Source: JADKIH01 sp031367345 (lineage in GTDB: Bacteria; Bacteroidota; Bacteroidia; AKYH767-A; 2013-40CM-41-45). Taken from it: DNA of 64,000 bases. Made by a program: the position numbers and the translations under genes. The notes under the pieces are model-generated. The model had not been told where the DNA came from. It saw only the letters and a list, made by a program, of their open reading frames with translations, and did no database searches. This document shows positions 34,708-43,779 of this stretch, in pieces (position 1 is the stretch's first letter; every line of letters starts with the position of its first letter). Location of the stretch: positions 5,362-69,361 of the forward strand of contig JANLPR010000201.1 in the NCBI GenBank assembly GCA_031367345.1, written 5' to 3'.

Positions 34708-35103
34708 CTAAAGGCTTGAAAAATATTTTTTCATCGGCTCAAAATAATGAGAAACCCAACCTGTTTCTACATGATATTCTTGCTCCGGAATGTTAGAATG
34801 TATCAAAGTAAGCTGGGTTTCACCTCCCTTTTCTTCGAATATTACTTCAAGCAATGAGTCTTCATCTTCTGGTTTAAATGAGGTTGATCTCCAGCTCTGG
34901 ACAATTTTTTTGAATGGTATTAACTCAATATTTTTTCCTGTGATGTACTCTCCATGCGCTTTGTATTCTGCACCAACCACCTGACTAGCTATTGCTGATT
35001 CCGAATCGGTCATTAATGCATGCCTTTCGCTATCTAACCATGCTGAATAAATAGCTTGAGGAGTTGCTGGAATTTCTGATATTAACTTGAATTTTAATTT
35101 CAT
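34708..35103 (-). CDS. SRPBCC (AHSA1-like) domain protein
   Basis: A 131-residue single-domain protein of the START/Bet v1 fold. It opens with KLKFKLISEIPATPQAIYSA then WLDSERHALMT, and has GEYITGKNIELIPFKKIVQSW and GGETQLTLIHSNIPEQE, all typical of the AHSA1 branch (Aha1-type SRPBCC). Members bind hydrophobic ligands or help chaperones. It starts at a clean ATG. The role is unknown. Confidence 0.85.
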   Translation of the reverse strand: MKLKFKLISEIPATPQAIYSAWLDSERHALMTDSESAIASQVVGAEYKAHGEYITGKNIELIPFKKIVQSWRSTSFKPEDEDSLLEVIFEEKGGETQLTLIHSNIPEQEYHVETGWVSHYFEPMKKYFSSL

Positions 35104-35252
35104 TTTTTTGATTCAATTTTAATTATATTTTATTCTTATTGTAATAACCAATTATCGGAATTAATTTACTTATGTGCATTAGGATGAATTTCTAATTAGT
35201 AGAAATTCAAAAATCACTATTAATAAAATCGACGACTAGAATAAATAATTGG

Positions 35253-35288
35253 AAAGGCAGCAGATTTCTAAAAAAATCTGCTGCCTTT
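35253..35288. terminator. Long hairpin terminator after the tandem-barrel protein gene
   Basis: 15-bp stem AAAGGCAGCAGATTT (35253-35267) and AAATCTGCTGCCTTT (35274-35288), 6-nt loop, ending in T-rich tracts on both strands. It lies 20 bp downstream of the gene at 35308-36075 (-). Confidence 0.8.
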
Positions 35289-35307
35289 AATTTTCCCATT
35301 CAAGAAA

Positions 35308-36075
35308 TTATTTCTTGGGGTGATAAGCTAAATCTTCTCTCATCATCCCTGTGAATGTTTCATACTTCGAGGTGTACGACAGCACATCATTTAAGACCTT
35401 TCGTCCCTCATCACCTATCAAAATCATATTTTCTTTTTGCATTTGAGCAAATGATTCTGCGTCTTTCGCTGAAACAACAACCATGTAATAGGAATCAATT
35501 AATCCAAAACCACTTTTATATACTCGATAGTGTATTTTTGAATTTTTACTTGCATAATAGTTTTTCACTGCCAATCCTTTTTCCCTTAGCATTTGAAAGT
35601 TCTCGGGAGTAGCGTGATAATAATAATAAACACGATACGGTAACCCCTCTTGAGCAATAGAAATTCCTTCCGGCATATAACACATGTCTTCTTCAAGAGT
35701 AATCATATACGTTCCGTGTGCTGTATAACATTTATCCATTCTTGTAAATAAATTATCCAATTTGTCTTTGCCCAATTTTTCAGACAATTGTGAAAACATG
35801 TTTTTGTCGAGGTCAGCCATCTTGTCAATTGGCATAACATAGCTGTATCGAAAGTCGGCGGTTTGTGTGACAAAAAAATTAACGTCCTGAATATTGTATT
35901 GGTTGAGATAGCCGATTAACTCTTTGAGTATTTTTTCATAATCACCAACCATCGATGGCTTTACAATATCTTGATGAATGGCATACATTTTCTTTGGCGC
36001 GATTTGCGCAGATGAAACAATGGGTGACCAACAAAAGATCACGGCAATGATTAAGATTGATTTGAGTTTTTTCAT
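35308..36075 (-). CDS. Exported protein with two dimeric barrel-like (NIPSNAP/ABM-like) repeats
   Basis: A 255-residue protein with signal peptide KLKSILIIAVIFCWSPIVSSAQ. Two similar halves: YAIHQDIVKPSMVGDYEKIL ... FRYSYVMPIDKMADLDK (about 31-90) and RVYYYYHATPENFQMLREKG ... IDSYYMVVVSAKDAESFAQ (about 145-220). Each looks like a ferredoxin-like alpha/beta-barrel subunit, as in NIPSNAP/ABM families, so the chain would form an internal pseudo-dimer in the periplasm. No catalytic motif is evident. A strong hairpin follows its stop. Confidence 0.55.
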   Translation of the reverse strand: MKKLKSILIIAVIFCWSPIVSSAQIAPKKMYAIHQDIVKPSMVGDYEKILKELIGYLNQYNIQDVNFFVTQTADFRYSYVMPIDKMADLDKNMFSQLSEKLGKDKLDNLFTRMDKCYTAHGTYMITLEEDMCYMPEGISIAQEGLPYRVYYYYHATPENFQMLREKGLAVKNYYASKNSKIHYRVYKSGFGLIDSYYMVVVSAKDAESFAQMQKENMILIGDEGRKVLNDVLSYTSKYETFTGMMREDLAYHPKK

Positions 36076-36601
36076 GGCTTTAAAATTTATATGTTAATAA
36101 TAAAATAGAATTTGGTTTTCATGAAATTTACTAATTATATTTATACTGATTCAATTTCTAAATGAAAAATATTTCCTAAAAAAAGATCAGTAAGAGATAA
36201 GTAAATCGATTTTTTTTTCAAAAATAGAACCATCAAACATGCTCAATTTACATATTATTTTATATTTAAAAAAAGAAATATTATTAAAAAAAGAATATTG
36301 AAATTTTTTATTCAAAAAAAGCTGATTAAAATTTGATCCTAATCCCAACAGAATAAAATAAAAAGCGACTTTTACTCACTCTACTTACAATTAACCTTGT
36401 ATTTGAATTTTATTTACGTCTCAAATTGCCTATTGTTGCTCCCAATCCGGTTCACATTTATAAACTCAATGAATAACTTAACCGTCAATTTCTCCTTCAA
36501 AATTGTCCTTTATTTTACTTTGAACTGATCAATTATTACGACCGCCATCTTTTTAAATTAAAAACAGACTCTTTAACTCGCATATAATTGATTAAACTGT
36601 G
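36076..36601. other. Large AT-rich intergenic region between divergent genes
   Basis: About 525 bp with long A and T tracts and no supported gene. Its right end holds the helicase promoter; the promoter of the minus-strand gene at 36075 is not evident. No repeat or hairpin above chance was noted. Confidence 0.4.
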
Positions 36602-36609
36602 TATCTTTG
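36602..36609 (+). promoter_or_regulatory. -7 box of the helicase gene
   Basis: TATCTTTG followed by C, 17 bp before the ATG at 36627. It overlaps the codons that would be used if a TTG at 36588 were the start, and so argues for the ATG. Confidence 0.6.
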
Positions 36610-36626
36610 CAAATCCTCAAAAATTT

Positions 36627-38297
36627 ATGTCCTCCATTTTGAACCCCAATAATATTTTAGAAAGTCCGAATGAAAAAAACGGGAAAAAGCTTTATGACTA
36701 TCAACATTCAGCTATCGACGATATTTTTAAAAAACTAGAAGGTCATGCTACCCGGTACAATCTATTATATCAGCTACCTACCGGTGGAGGTAAAACTGTT
36801 ATCTTTTCTGAAATAGCACGAAGATATATTCTAGGAACAGGGAAAAAAGTTCTTATCCTAACCCATCGTGTCGAATTGTGCAACCAGACCTCAGCTATGC
36901 TGCAAGAGTTTGGGGTAAAAAATAAAATTATTAATAGCGCCGTAAAAGAGTTGCCGGTACCGAACGACTATATGTGTTTTGTGGCTATGGTTGAAACATT
37001 AAACAATCGGTTACGCGATAAGATTCTTACTCTAGATAATATCGGCTTAATAATTATTGATGAAGCTCACTATAATGCATTCGGAAAACTTCTTAGCTTT
37101 TATGAAAAGGGCGTGGTACTTGGTGTTACTGCCACTCCTCTTAGTTCGAATATATCAATTCGGATGCGAGACAATTACGATGAACTAATTATTGGCGAAT
37201 CTATTTCTTCACTTATTGGAAATGGTTTTCTATCGAAAGCTACAACTTATCATTATCACGTTGGACTTACTTCTTTGAAAGTTGGACGAACAGGTGATTA
37301 TACTGTAAGCTCTTCCGAACGTCTCTACAATAATCACGCTATGCAAGACAAGTTGCTTAGCGCTTATAAAGAAAAATGTATTGGAAAGAAAACGTTAATC
37401 TTCAACAATGGAATTGCTACTTCTCAATATGTTTATGCAACTTTTCAGGAAGCCGGTTTCGAAATAAAACATCTCGACCATAGTCATAGTGCTACCGAAA
37501 GAAGAGATATTCTTCAGTGGTTTAGAGATAAGCCTGATGCTATTCTTACCTCTGTAAGTATCCTTACTACCGGATTTGATGAGCCTACGGTTGATTGTAT
37601 TATTCTTAATCGTGCTACCAAATCGCTTACGTTGTATTTTCAAATGATTGGTAGAGGTTCGCGGATTCTACCTAAGAAAAAGGAATTTTCAATTATAGAT
37701 CTCGGAAATAATCTAAATAGATTTGGCCTTTGGGACGCGCCAATTGACTGGGAAAGTATTTTCAAAAACCCGGAACTTTATTTAGCGGGAATAAAATCGG
37801 ATGAAGAAATTGAAAGGAGTTATAGATATGTAATGCCGGAAGATTTGCGTGCCAAATTTTCAAATTCTGTTTCTATCGACTTTGATATTAAGGATGAACA
37901 TCAAAAAGCAATTAGTTTGGGTCAGCGACCAAAAGAAGTTATAGAACGTTCTATTCAACAACATGTAAAAATTTGTATGGAAAACAGCTCTTCTATCGAA
38001 GAAGCTCTTGTACTTTCCAATTTGCTTAAAGAAGAAATTGAATTTAGAGTACGTACATTTACTCGTTGCTTAAGTAAAACCTCAGAAAGTTATGTGAAGT
38101 GGTTGGCGGAAGATTATAAACGAAAATTTAAATTTGCGTTAATTAAAAAATGCCACGAAGTTACAGGCGACGGATTTGATTTTTCAGAAGCTGAGCAGGA
38201 GGAATATTCAGTGGAAAATGAATCAGAGATGGATTCGGAAACTCAGGGCGAAAACGAAACAGAAGAAAACTCAGATAGAATTAATGAGGATGAATAA
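36627..38297 (+). CDS. DEAH-box helicase, RadD-like superfamily 2
   Basis: A 556-residue SF2 helicase. Motifs in order: an upstream Q-like YDYQHSAIDDIF, Walker A LPTGGGKTVIF (50-60), LILTHRVELCNQ, DEAH in LIIIDEAHYNAFG (145-148), VTATPL (motif III), then in the second domain LTTGFDEPTVDCIILNRATK and motif VI YFQMIGRGSRI (about 330-340). This is the layout of the RadD/YejH branch, which acts on branched DNA and interacts with SSB or RecA in E. coli. The C-terminus is unusually acidic (about 40 residues rich in Glu, Asp and Ser). The start is the ATG at 36627, 17 bp after a -7 box. No partner gene is adjacent, so a repair role is inferred from family only. Confidence 0.88.
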   Translation: MSSILNPNNILESPNEKNGKKLYDYQHSAIDDIFKKLEGHATRYNLLYQLPTGGGKTVIFSEIARRYILGTGKKVLILTHRVELCNQTSAMLQEFGVKNKIINSAVKELPVPNDYMCFVAMVETLNNRLRDKILTLDNIGLIIIDEAHYNAFGKLLSFYEKGVVLGVTATPLSSNISIRMRDNYDELIIGESISSLIGNGFLSKATTYHYHVGLTSLKVGRTGDYTVSSSERLYNNHAMQDKLLSAYKEKCIGKKTLIFNNGIATSQYVYATFQEAGFEIKHLDHSHSATERRDILQWFRDKPDAILTSVSILTTGFDEPTVDCIILNRATKSLTLYFQMIGRGSRILPKKKEFSIIDLGNNLNRFGLWDAPIDWESIFKNPELYLAGIKSDEEIERSYRYVMPEDLRAKFSNSVSIDFDIKDEHQKAISLGQRPKEVIERSIQQHVKICMENSSSIEEALVLSNLLKEEIEFRVRTFTRCLSKTSESYVKWLAEDYKRKFKFALIKKCHEVTGDGFDFSEAEQEEYSVENESEMDSETQGENETEENSDRINEDE

Positions 38298-38403
38298 ATT
38301 ATTGTTCATCAACATATAAAAGATCTACGCCGATTACCTGGAGTTTTGATATTAGAAAAGTGCTTTGGAAATGATCACAACTCTTTTATCAAAAATATTT
38401 CTA

Positions 38404-38952
38404 TCATTCAATTGTAAATTCACCACTCTTTTCTTTTTTGATTGAAAGGTGAATTGTTTCATGAGGCGTTTTCGAATAACTGTTTTCAAACAAAAAGAAA
38501 GAGTAATTTAACTTCGGATAAAAAACAGTTTCTGTCGAAATACATTTTCCAAAATTATCAGAAATAGATACAGGAAAAGATCTTTCAGACAAATTGTAGT
38601 GCACTTTCATAATCGAAACAAGAGTGTCCTTGTTTTTGAGATAATCTTCGTTGCTTAATTCTAATTGATAAATCAATGACTTCCCATTGAAGTGATCGTC
38701 GCTTGGGAATTGGACAAACCGAGTGTACTCCAGTTTATTTTCAAACACTTTAGCAATTGTCTTTTCGCTTTTTTTTTCATTCACTTAAATTGCTTCAACT
38801 TTAGTTGTAGTGTCCTTAGCTGAAACAATAGTTTGATACTTCTTTGTAGCAGTAAAGCTTGCTCCTACTTCACCTTCCTTTTTAGAGAGGCTGCATGAAG
38901 AAAATAATAAAATGTTTACGTAAAGAAAAATTCCGGTTATAAATTTAATCAT
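38404..38952 (-). pseudogene. Lipoprotein gene split by an in-frame TAA
   Basis: From an ATG at 38952 the frame codes for MIKFITGIFLYVNILLFSSC followed by SLSKKEGE, a lipoprotein signal with lipobox Cys20, then ends at TAA 38785-38787 (codon 56). The same frame goes on with GTG at 38784 and continues for 126 codons (for example KVFENKLEYTRFVQFPSDDH) to 38404. Codons join exactly in frame, so the likely ancestor was a 182-residue lipoprotein. Either it is a nonsense-broken gene, or the second part is re-started at the GTG that directly follows the stop. I do not recognise the domain. The ATG is 8 bp after the SRPBCC gene stop, in an operon position. Confidence 0.6.
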
Positions 38953-38960
38953 CTCAGCTA

Positions 38961-39383
38961 CTAGTTAGCTTCAGCATATTTTTTGAAACTATCCAATATC
39001 GCTTGCCCGCCACCTCTCTGAACTTCTATCGGGTTTTCATCTTCCGCCTCAAATGTTTCGACAACTGTTGTTGTATTCCCATCAACAGAAAATCTAATTT
39101 CCACTTTTCTGCCATCTACTATTGAATAGTCAATCGTAGAATTAAGTTCAACTTTAGTATAGGTTCCTATAAAATCAAAACTCATGCTCCCATCTTTCGC
39201 CGCCATTGTCGTTTTAAAATTTGCTCCCACTTTTAAATCATTCTCTACATAAGGAGCATGCCAATCTTCAGATGCATTGTACCATTTGGTAATGTGATTT
39301 GCGTTTGTCCATATTCCCCAAACTTTTTCAATAGGTGCATGAACGGTAGTTTGAACAGTAACTTTCTCTCTGAAATTTGACAT
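38961..39383 (-). CDS. SRPBCC domain protein (AHSA1-like)
   Basis: A 140-residue START/Bet v1-fold protein: TVQTTVHAPIEKVWGIWTN, KWYNASEDWHAPYVENDL, FIGTYTKVELNSTIDYSI, VVETFEAEDENPIE and the C-terminal helix GGGQAILDSFKKYAEAN. This is the AHSA1 family of ligand-binding or Hsp90-cochaperone-like proteins; in bacteria the ligand is unknown. The split lipoprotein frame starts 8 bp after its stop. Confidence 0.85.
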   Translation of the reverse strand: MSNFREKVTVQTTVHAPIEKVWGIWTNANHITKWYNASEDWHAPYVENDLKVGANFKTTMAAKDGSMSFDFIGTYTKVELNSTIDYSIVDGRKVEIRFSVDGNTTTVVETFEAEDENPIEVQRGGGQAILDSFKKYAEAN

Positions 39384-39426
39384 GGAGTTTATTTTTAATA
39401 AAAATCAAATTATTTCGTCGCGCAAA

Positions 39427-39783
39427 TCACTTAGTCTCCTTAAGTGTATCAGGGGAAGCAACTAGTTTAAAATATTCTGCTTTGAAGCGATCATTCACAA
39501 CAACACCTTTTACATAAGCGTGTCGTATAGTAGAACAAAAACCATCAACAGCATGCGCATTTCCAAAATCGTCGATTTTGGCTCCGTCTACGAAATATGT
39601 TTTTCCGTCTATTCGTATAGCTAGGTCACAACTTTTTCCATGCATATGAAAATTGCATTCTCCACAAGACGCTTCCACCAATTGAAAGTCGTTATTTTTA
39701 TTTTTTAATGTATCGCCGGATGTTTGAGCCTGAACACTCTGGCAAAATAAAAATATGCTTGTTATTATTAAGAATTTTTTCAT
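39427..39783 (-). CDS. DUF6370 exported protein
   Basis: A 118-residue secreted protein. The ATG at 39783 provides the signal peptide MKKFLIITSIFLFCQSVQAQ. The domain VEASCGECNFHMHGKSCDLA, then IRIDGKTYFVDGAKID and DAHAVDGFCSTIR-type Cys/His pattern matches DUF6370, which has a CxxC-like pair and other conserved Cys that may bind a metal. Here: SCGECNF (CxxC), KSCDLA and GFCSTI. The function is unknown. The SRPBCC gene starts 43 bp downstream. Confidence 0.8.
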   Translation of the reverse strand: MKKFLIITSIFLFCQSVQAQTSGDTLKNKNNDFQLVEASCGECNFHMHGKSCDLAIRIDGKTYFVDGAKIDDFGNAHAVDGFCSTIRHAYVKGVVVNDRFKAEYFKLVASPDTLKETK

Positions 39784-40020
39784 GTTGTGAGCGGTTTGAT
39801 CAGATTTAACTATTAACATTATTACCATTAAAGGTATAAATTTATTTTATGAAAAATTAAAATATATAAATGCTTTTTAGTTTATTAAATTAACAGATTG
39901 CACACTTTCCTTCTTTTTATTCAATACATATCCGAATGAAAAAACAAACGAGCTACTGTATTCTTTCGGATAGTAATAATCGTCCGGAGAAATAGATTTG
40001 TAAAATGATAATTTTTTACT

Positions 40021-41571
40021 TTATTCTTTCACTATCACTATTTTTTGATTCAAAGTTTTTCCGGTTTCGGTATTTGTAATATTCACCAAATAGATTCCAC
40101 TATTCAAATTTCCAATTTCAATCTTTTCATCTGATGAAATCGTTTTTTTATAAAATATGCCTCTTCCAAATACATCTGAAATTATTACGTGCATTCTCTG
40201 TACATGATCTAGATTTGAAAAATTCAAATAACTTGATGCCACTGTAGGGTAAACAAACATTTGCTCGTTATCAAAATTAATTGAAGAGGTATTGGTAGTA
40301 ATGCAAAGTATATTTGGACTAACAGCAACAACAGTATCTGTAATTGTTGTAACGCCTATGCTTCCTAATGCACCACCATTAACAGTATGCGGATTTGCAG
40401 AAACAGGTACGAACGCAGCTTGAGTAACAACAAGAGGAATCGTATTACATGTACTCGAACCTAAACTATCAATTTTAGCAAAAAATAAATCAGTGTTCCC
40501 GCCAGATAATGAGCTACCTGAAATTAAAATTCCTTCGTCTGATGTAAGTATAATAGAGTGAAGTTGGCAATCATTTGCAACCGATGGAGTGTATTGATTC
40601 ACCCAAATTATATTACCGATACTGTCTATTTTAATTACTACAGGATTACTAAATCCGCTTCCAAAACTTTGCAAATTCCCTCCCAAATAATAATTGTTAT
40701 CTAAATCCTGAACAATACCAACTGACAAAAAATTGCTTCCTATTACAGAATATTTTTGAGTGTTATTTAATAATCCTGTAGCTAAATTACCTTTACAGAA
40801 CGCTAAACTGCTTCCTTGCGGGCCTCCAACTACGGTAGTTCCAATTGCTGCAAGCTGACCATCACTAGATTTAATAATAGCTGACGAATAACCAAATCCA
40901 TAATTAATATTTTTAATAATATTTCCAAAAGTATCTAATATAGAAATAGCATTTGCCAAATGCGCATACCCAACAGTTCCATCGCCAAGATATGTTCCAC
41001 GGTAGTCAGGACTAGCAAATTGATTCGTATTCAAATATGATTCACGAATCACATTACCAACTGAATTCAATACAACCATTGCCGGCTTTGCACTTCCTCC
41101 AATAGCAATCGTCCCTGTAAATGTATAGTTACCCGGAAGTGCTTCGAAACCTTCGTTTGCATAATCATTTTCACCAACTATTCCATACCGTTTAAAAAAT
41201 TGAACAGTAAAATTCGAGTCAACCTTTATTGCTAATGCATCATTATCGGTTGATGTTGAATAGGCATAACCGGTAATAAAAAAACCACCATCTGAAGTTC
41301 TGCAAATTGATTTAGCAAACTCCGCATCGGCTGTCCCAATTCTTTTGGAATCAATTACTACTCCCAAAGAAGAAAATTTTACTAGTGTAATATCATAATT
41401 TGATCCGAGAAAAGTAGTGGTTGCTGCTATAAAGTTTCCATTATTATCTTCAACAACTCCAGCAACTTTATCCAGATTTGAAACATCCATTGTTATTTCA
41501 AAACTTCTTTGCTGCGATATTGCACAGGTTGAAATTAACACGTAAAGTAAAACTAAGTAAACTGTTTTCAT
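40021..41571 (-). CDS. T9SS-sorted protein with propeller-like repeats
   Basis: A 516-residue secreted protein. The ATG at 41571 is used (in-frame TTG at 41607 upstream); signal peptide MKTVYLVLLYVLISTCAIS. Repeats of the form 'xxDGGFFITGYAYS ... NDALAIKVDSN' and 'SDGQLAAIGTTVVGGP' and 'SDEGILISGSSLSGGNTDLFFAKIDS' are related to those of the propeller proteins elsewhere in the window but more divergent. A sorting domain ends the protein (VYPTVASSYLNFSNLD ... NSGIYLVNITNTETGK). Ligand unknown. It stands alone. Confidence 0.8.
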   Translation of the reverse strand: MKTVYLVLLYVLISTCAISQQRSFEITMDVSNLDKVAGVVEDNNGNFIAATTTFLGSNYDITLVKFSSLGVVIDSKRIGTADAEFAKSICRTSDGGFFITGYAYSTSTDNDALAIKVDSNFTVQFFKRYGIVGENDYANEGFEALPGNYTFTGTIAIGGSAKPAMVVLNSVGNVIRESYLNTNQFASPDYRGTYLGDGTVGYAHLANAISILDTFGNIIKNINYGFGYSSAIIKSSDGQLAAIGTTVVGGPQGSSLAFCKGNLATGLLNNTQKYSVIGSNFLSVGIVQDLDNNYYLGGNLQSFGSGFSNPVVIKIDSIGNIIWVNQYTPSVANDCQLHSIILTSDEGILISGSSLSGGNTDLFFAKIDSLGSSTCNTIPLVVTQAAFVPVSANPHTVNGGALGSIGVTTITDTVVAVSPNILCITTNTSSINFDNEQMFVYPTVASSYLNFSNLDHVQRMHVIISDVFGRGIFYKKTISSDEKIEIGNLNSGIYLVNITNTETGKTLNQKIVIVKE

Positions 41572-41809
41572 TTTGATTGATATGATTTGTATTAGACAAA
41601 TATGCAAAAATTAAGAATTGATTTTCCACGATTCAATTATTTAATTTGTATGATACAAGAAATCCTGATTATACTCCGGCTATTGCCTGACAACCATCGT
41701 TATTAGCGAAACATTCAGTCTTTTCCCTACACAGGTTTCGATTCAGCAGAAATAATCATTTTATAAAAGTAAAAATTGGCATTATTGACCATTTTTAAAA
41801 AGCTTCTAT

Positions 41810-43054
41810 TTACTTAAAACGAAAAATTAAAGGGAAAATAAATGTCACTACTATCGTCCAAAGTGCATAGACGGGTAAAAAAATCGCTATTGATTTTTCA
41901 ATTGAATTTAGTCCGACTTTGTCTTTTACAAATTTGAATATATTTTTAGTGATAACAAGTAGATGAGCAAACATTAATATATTGCCACCTAATATTGCCA
42001 ATCTGTTTGGAGTAATTCCCCATTCATACAATCTGAAAACTATGGCAGACAAAGCAATGCCATTCACAATGATCGTTACAACTGAAAGTGCTAGCAATAC
42101 CATCATTCCACTATTGCTTTTGGAAGACCTAGATGTTTCTGCTATTGAGAAAAATATTAATGCCATTACACCTACTAGTAAAGCATTAAAGATCATCAAG
42201 AACTCCCGATCGTTATAAGGGTCCTTGCCTGAAACTACAATTGCAAGCAAATAAATAACCAATGTTATTAGAACAAGTGGAGTAAATATTTTTGCAATAA
42301 CCGGTGAAACTTTATTTACCAAATGAGGATTCGACTGAACGAGATAGGTGCCGACAATTGGTGATGCTGCTAAACCAAGTATCACTATATTTCTGAAATA
42401 AAATTCCGTAATCTCACTGCCAATCATATTAAAAAGCCCAATCGTTATTCCTGTCAAGATAGCCCCTGAAATTAACAACAAAGCAACCATAACAATTAAG
42501 TCGCCATTAAATCTCAAGTATTCTAATCTGCGCTCATAACTTGCAAGCTTGTCGCCTGAAAAAACGAATCCTACTATTACCCATAAGAATAATGGAAGAT
42601 GAATACATGATAAAACTAAGGTATCACTCGAACTATTTGCAGGAAAGAAATTTATCCAAAGTAAAGAAATTGTCATCGATAAAAAGGCAATCAACGCTCG
42701 TTTGTTGTTAAGCGAATATTTCCATGAAAAATATATAGCTAAAAAAGGAAATACAATAAATCCGATGTTTCGTGTATAAAAAAATTCTGTATTAATTGTA
42801 AGTATTTCCGGGATCTTGGCAATAATTCCTGCTAGTAAAGAAAGTACAACAATAAAAGATAATTCGTTCTTAGCTCCCCAAGATATTTCTTGTTGTTCAA
42901 AATTCAATCTTTCATTCCAAAATCCGGCGGCCGGAAATTTTTCTATTTCAGAATAAATAGCGTTGAACTCTTTTTTGAAAAGAACTTTATTGCTCCTGTA
43001 TAGTTTCTCCAGCTTTTCTGGGTCTTCAATATTCAAGAAAATAAATTCTTTCAT
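41810..43054 (-). CDS. Multi-pass membrane protein of unknown function
   Basis: A 414-residue inner-membrane protein with about ten to eleven hydrophobic helices after a 70-residue soluble N-terminus (IEDPEKLEKLYRSNKVLFKK, helical). Repeated blocks such as LSFIVVLSLLAGIIAKIPEI, LLWINFFPANSS, FVFSGDKLASYERRLEYLRF and MIFNALLVGVMALIFFSIAE remind me of DUF4153-type permease-like proteins, but I am not sure. No ATP-binding motif or known transport signature. It has its own region with about 200 bp before the T9SS gene downstream. Confidence 0.5.
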   Translation of the reverse strand: MKEFIFLNIEDPEKLEKLYRSNKVLFKKEFNAIYSEIEKFPAAGFWNERLNFEQQEISWGAKNELSFIVVLSLLAGIIAKIPEILTINTEFFYTRNIGFIVFPFLAIYFSWKYSLNNKRALIAFLSMTISLLWINFFPANSSSDTLVLSCIHLPLFLWVIVGFVFSGDKLASYERRLEYLRFNGDLIVMVALLLISGAILTGITIGLFNMIGSEITEFYFRNIVILGLAASPIVGTYLVQSNPHLVNKVSPVIAKIFTPLVLITLVIYLLAIVVSGKDPYNDREFLMIFNALLVGVMALIFFSIAETSRSSKSNSGMMVLLALSVVTIIVNGIALSAIVFRLYEWGITPNRLAILGGNILMFAHLLVITKNIFKFVKDKVGLNSIEKSIAIFLPVYALWTIVVTFIFPLIFRFK

Positions 43055-43189
43055 GTTTCAATTTTAAAGTTAGTAATTCAATAATTCTCGGATCAATTAT
43101 TTTTAACAAGAGCTTAAACGCTCTTCACCGATATATATTTTACATAAATAAATTTAGCATTGGTTCGACTAAAAATAGTTTCCGGCAAA

Positions 43190-43699
43190 TCAGCCGGCAT
43201 ATTTGTAACTGGAAACAATCTCAACTCCTCTAGCTAACGTTTGATAAACGACACAATACCGTTCAGTCAATTTAGCTAACGACTGAATTTGTTCTTCGCT
43301 TGCGTTGGTATCTAAAATAAAAGTAAGTTGAATTGACTTAAAGCCAACAGGTGCCTCTTTAGAAACACCAAGTGTTCCTCTGAAATCAAGCTCACCTGCT
43401 GCTTTCACTATTCCGGATTTTATTTCAATCCCTATTGATGTCGAAACAGCCGAAAGGGTAACTCCGGCGCAGGCAACAAGTGCTTCCAATAGGAGATCGC
43501 CGGAGCAGGCCAACATTCCATTGCCACCTGTTGCAGGATGCAAACCAGCATTCACTAACGCTCTTCCCGTTTCAACTTTGCAACTGATGCCTTCACCAAT
43601 TTTGCCTTCAGCTTTCAATATGATGGTTGCAGCAGCGGGATCACTTTTATACTTTTCTTTTAAAGGGGTTTGTAATGCTTTTAATTCGGTGGAGTTCAT
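43190..43699 (-). CDS. OsmC-family peroxide-reducing protein
   Basis: A 169-residue OsmC/Ohr family protein. The two redox cysteines are visible: MLACSGDLLLEALVACAG with the Cys on the central helix, and ERYCVVYQTLARG. OsmC and Ohr proteins reduce organic hydroperoxides using a pair of Cys with an Arg. The first Cys environment (SGDLLLEAL) is as in OsmC. No regulator (OhrR) is next to it. A clean ATG at 43699. Confidence 0.88.
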   Translation of the reverse strand: MNSTELKALQTPLKEKYKSDPAAATIILKAEGKIGEGISCKVETGRALVNAGLHPATGGNGMLACSGDLLLEALVACAGVTLSAVSTSIGIEIKSGIVKAAGELDFRGTLGVSKEAPVGFKSIQLTFILDTNASEEQIQSLAKLTERYCVVYQTLARGVEIVSSYKYAG

Positions 43700-43779
43700 A
43701 ATAGATGAATTAGTTTTTCATAAGAATATGATTTAACATTGATAAAAACACTTTTTTGCCTAGACAAATCCACTTTCAA

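Noticed and set aside
43108..43125. Small hairpin AAGAGC/GCTCTT after the OsmC gene
   Set aside because: Six-bp stem with a poor T tract and 65 bp from the stop; too weak to call a terminator.
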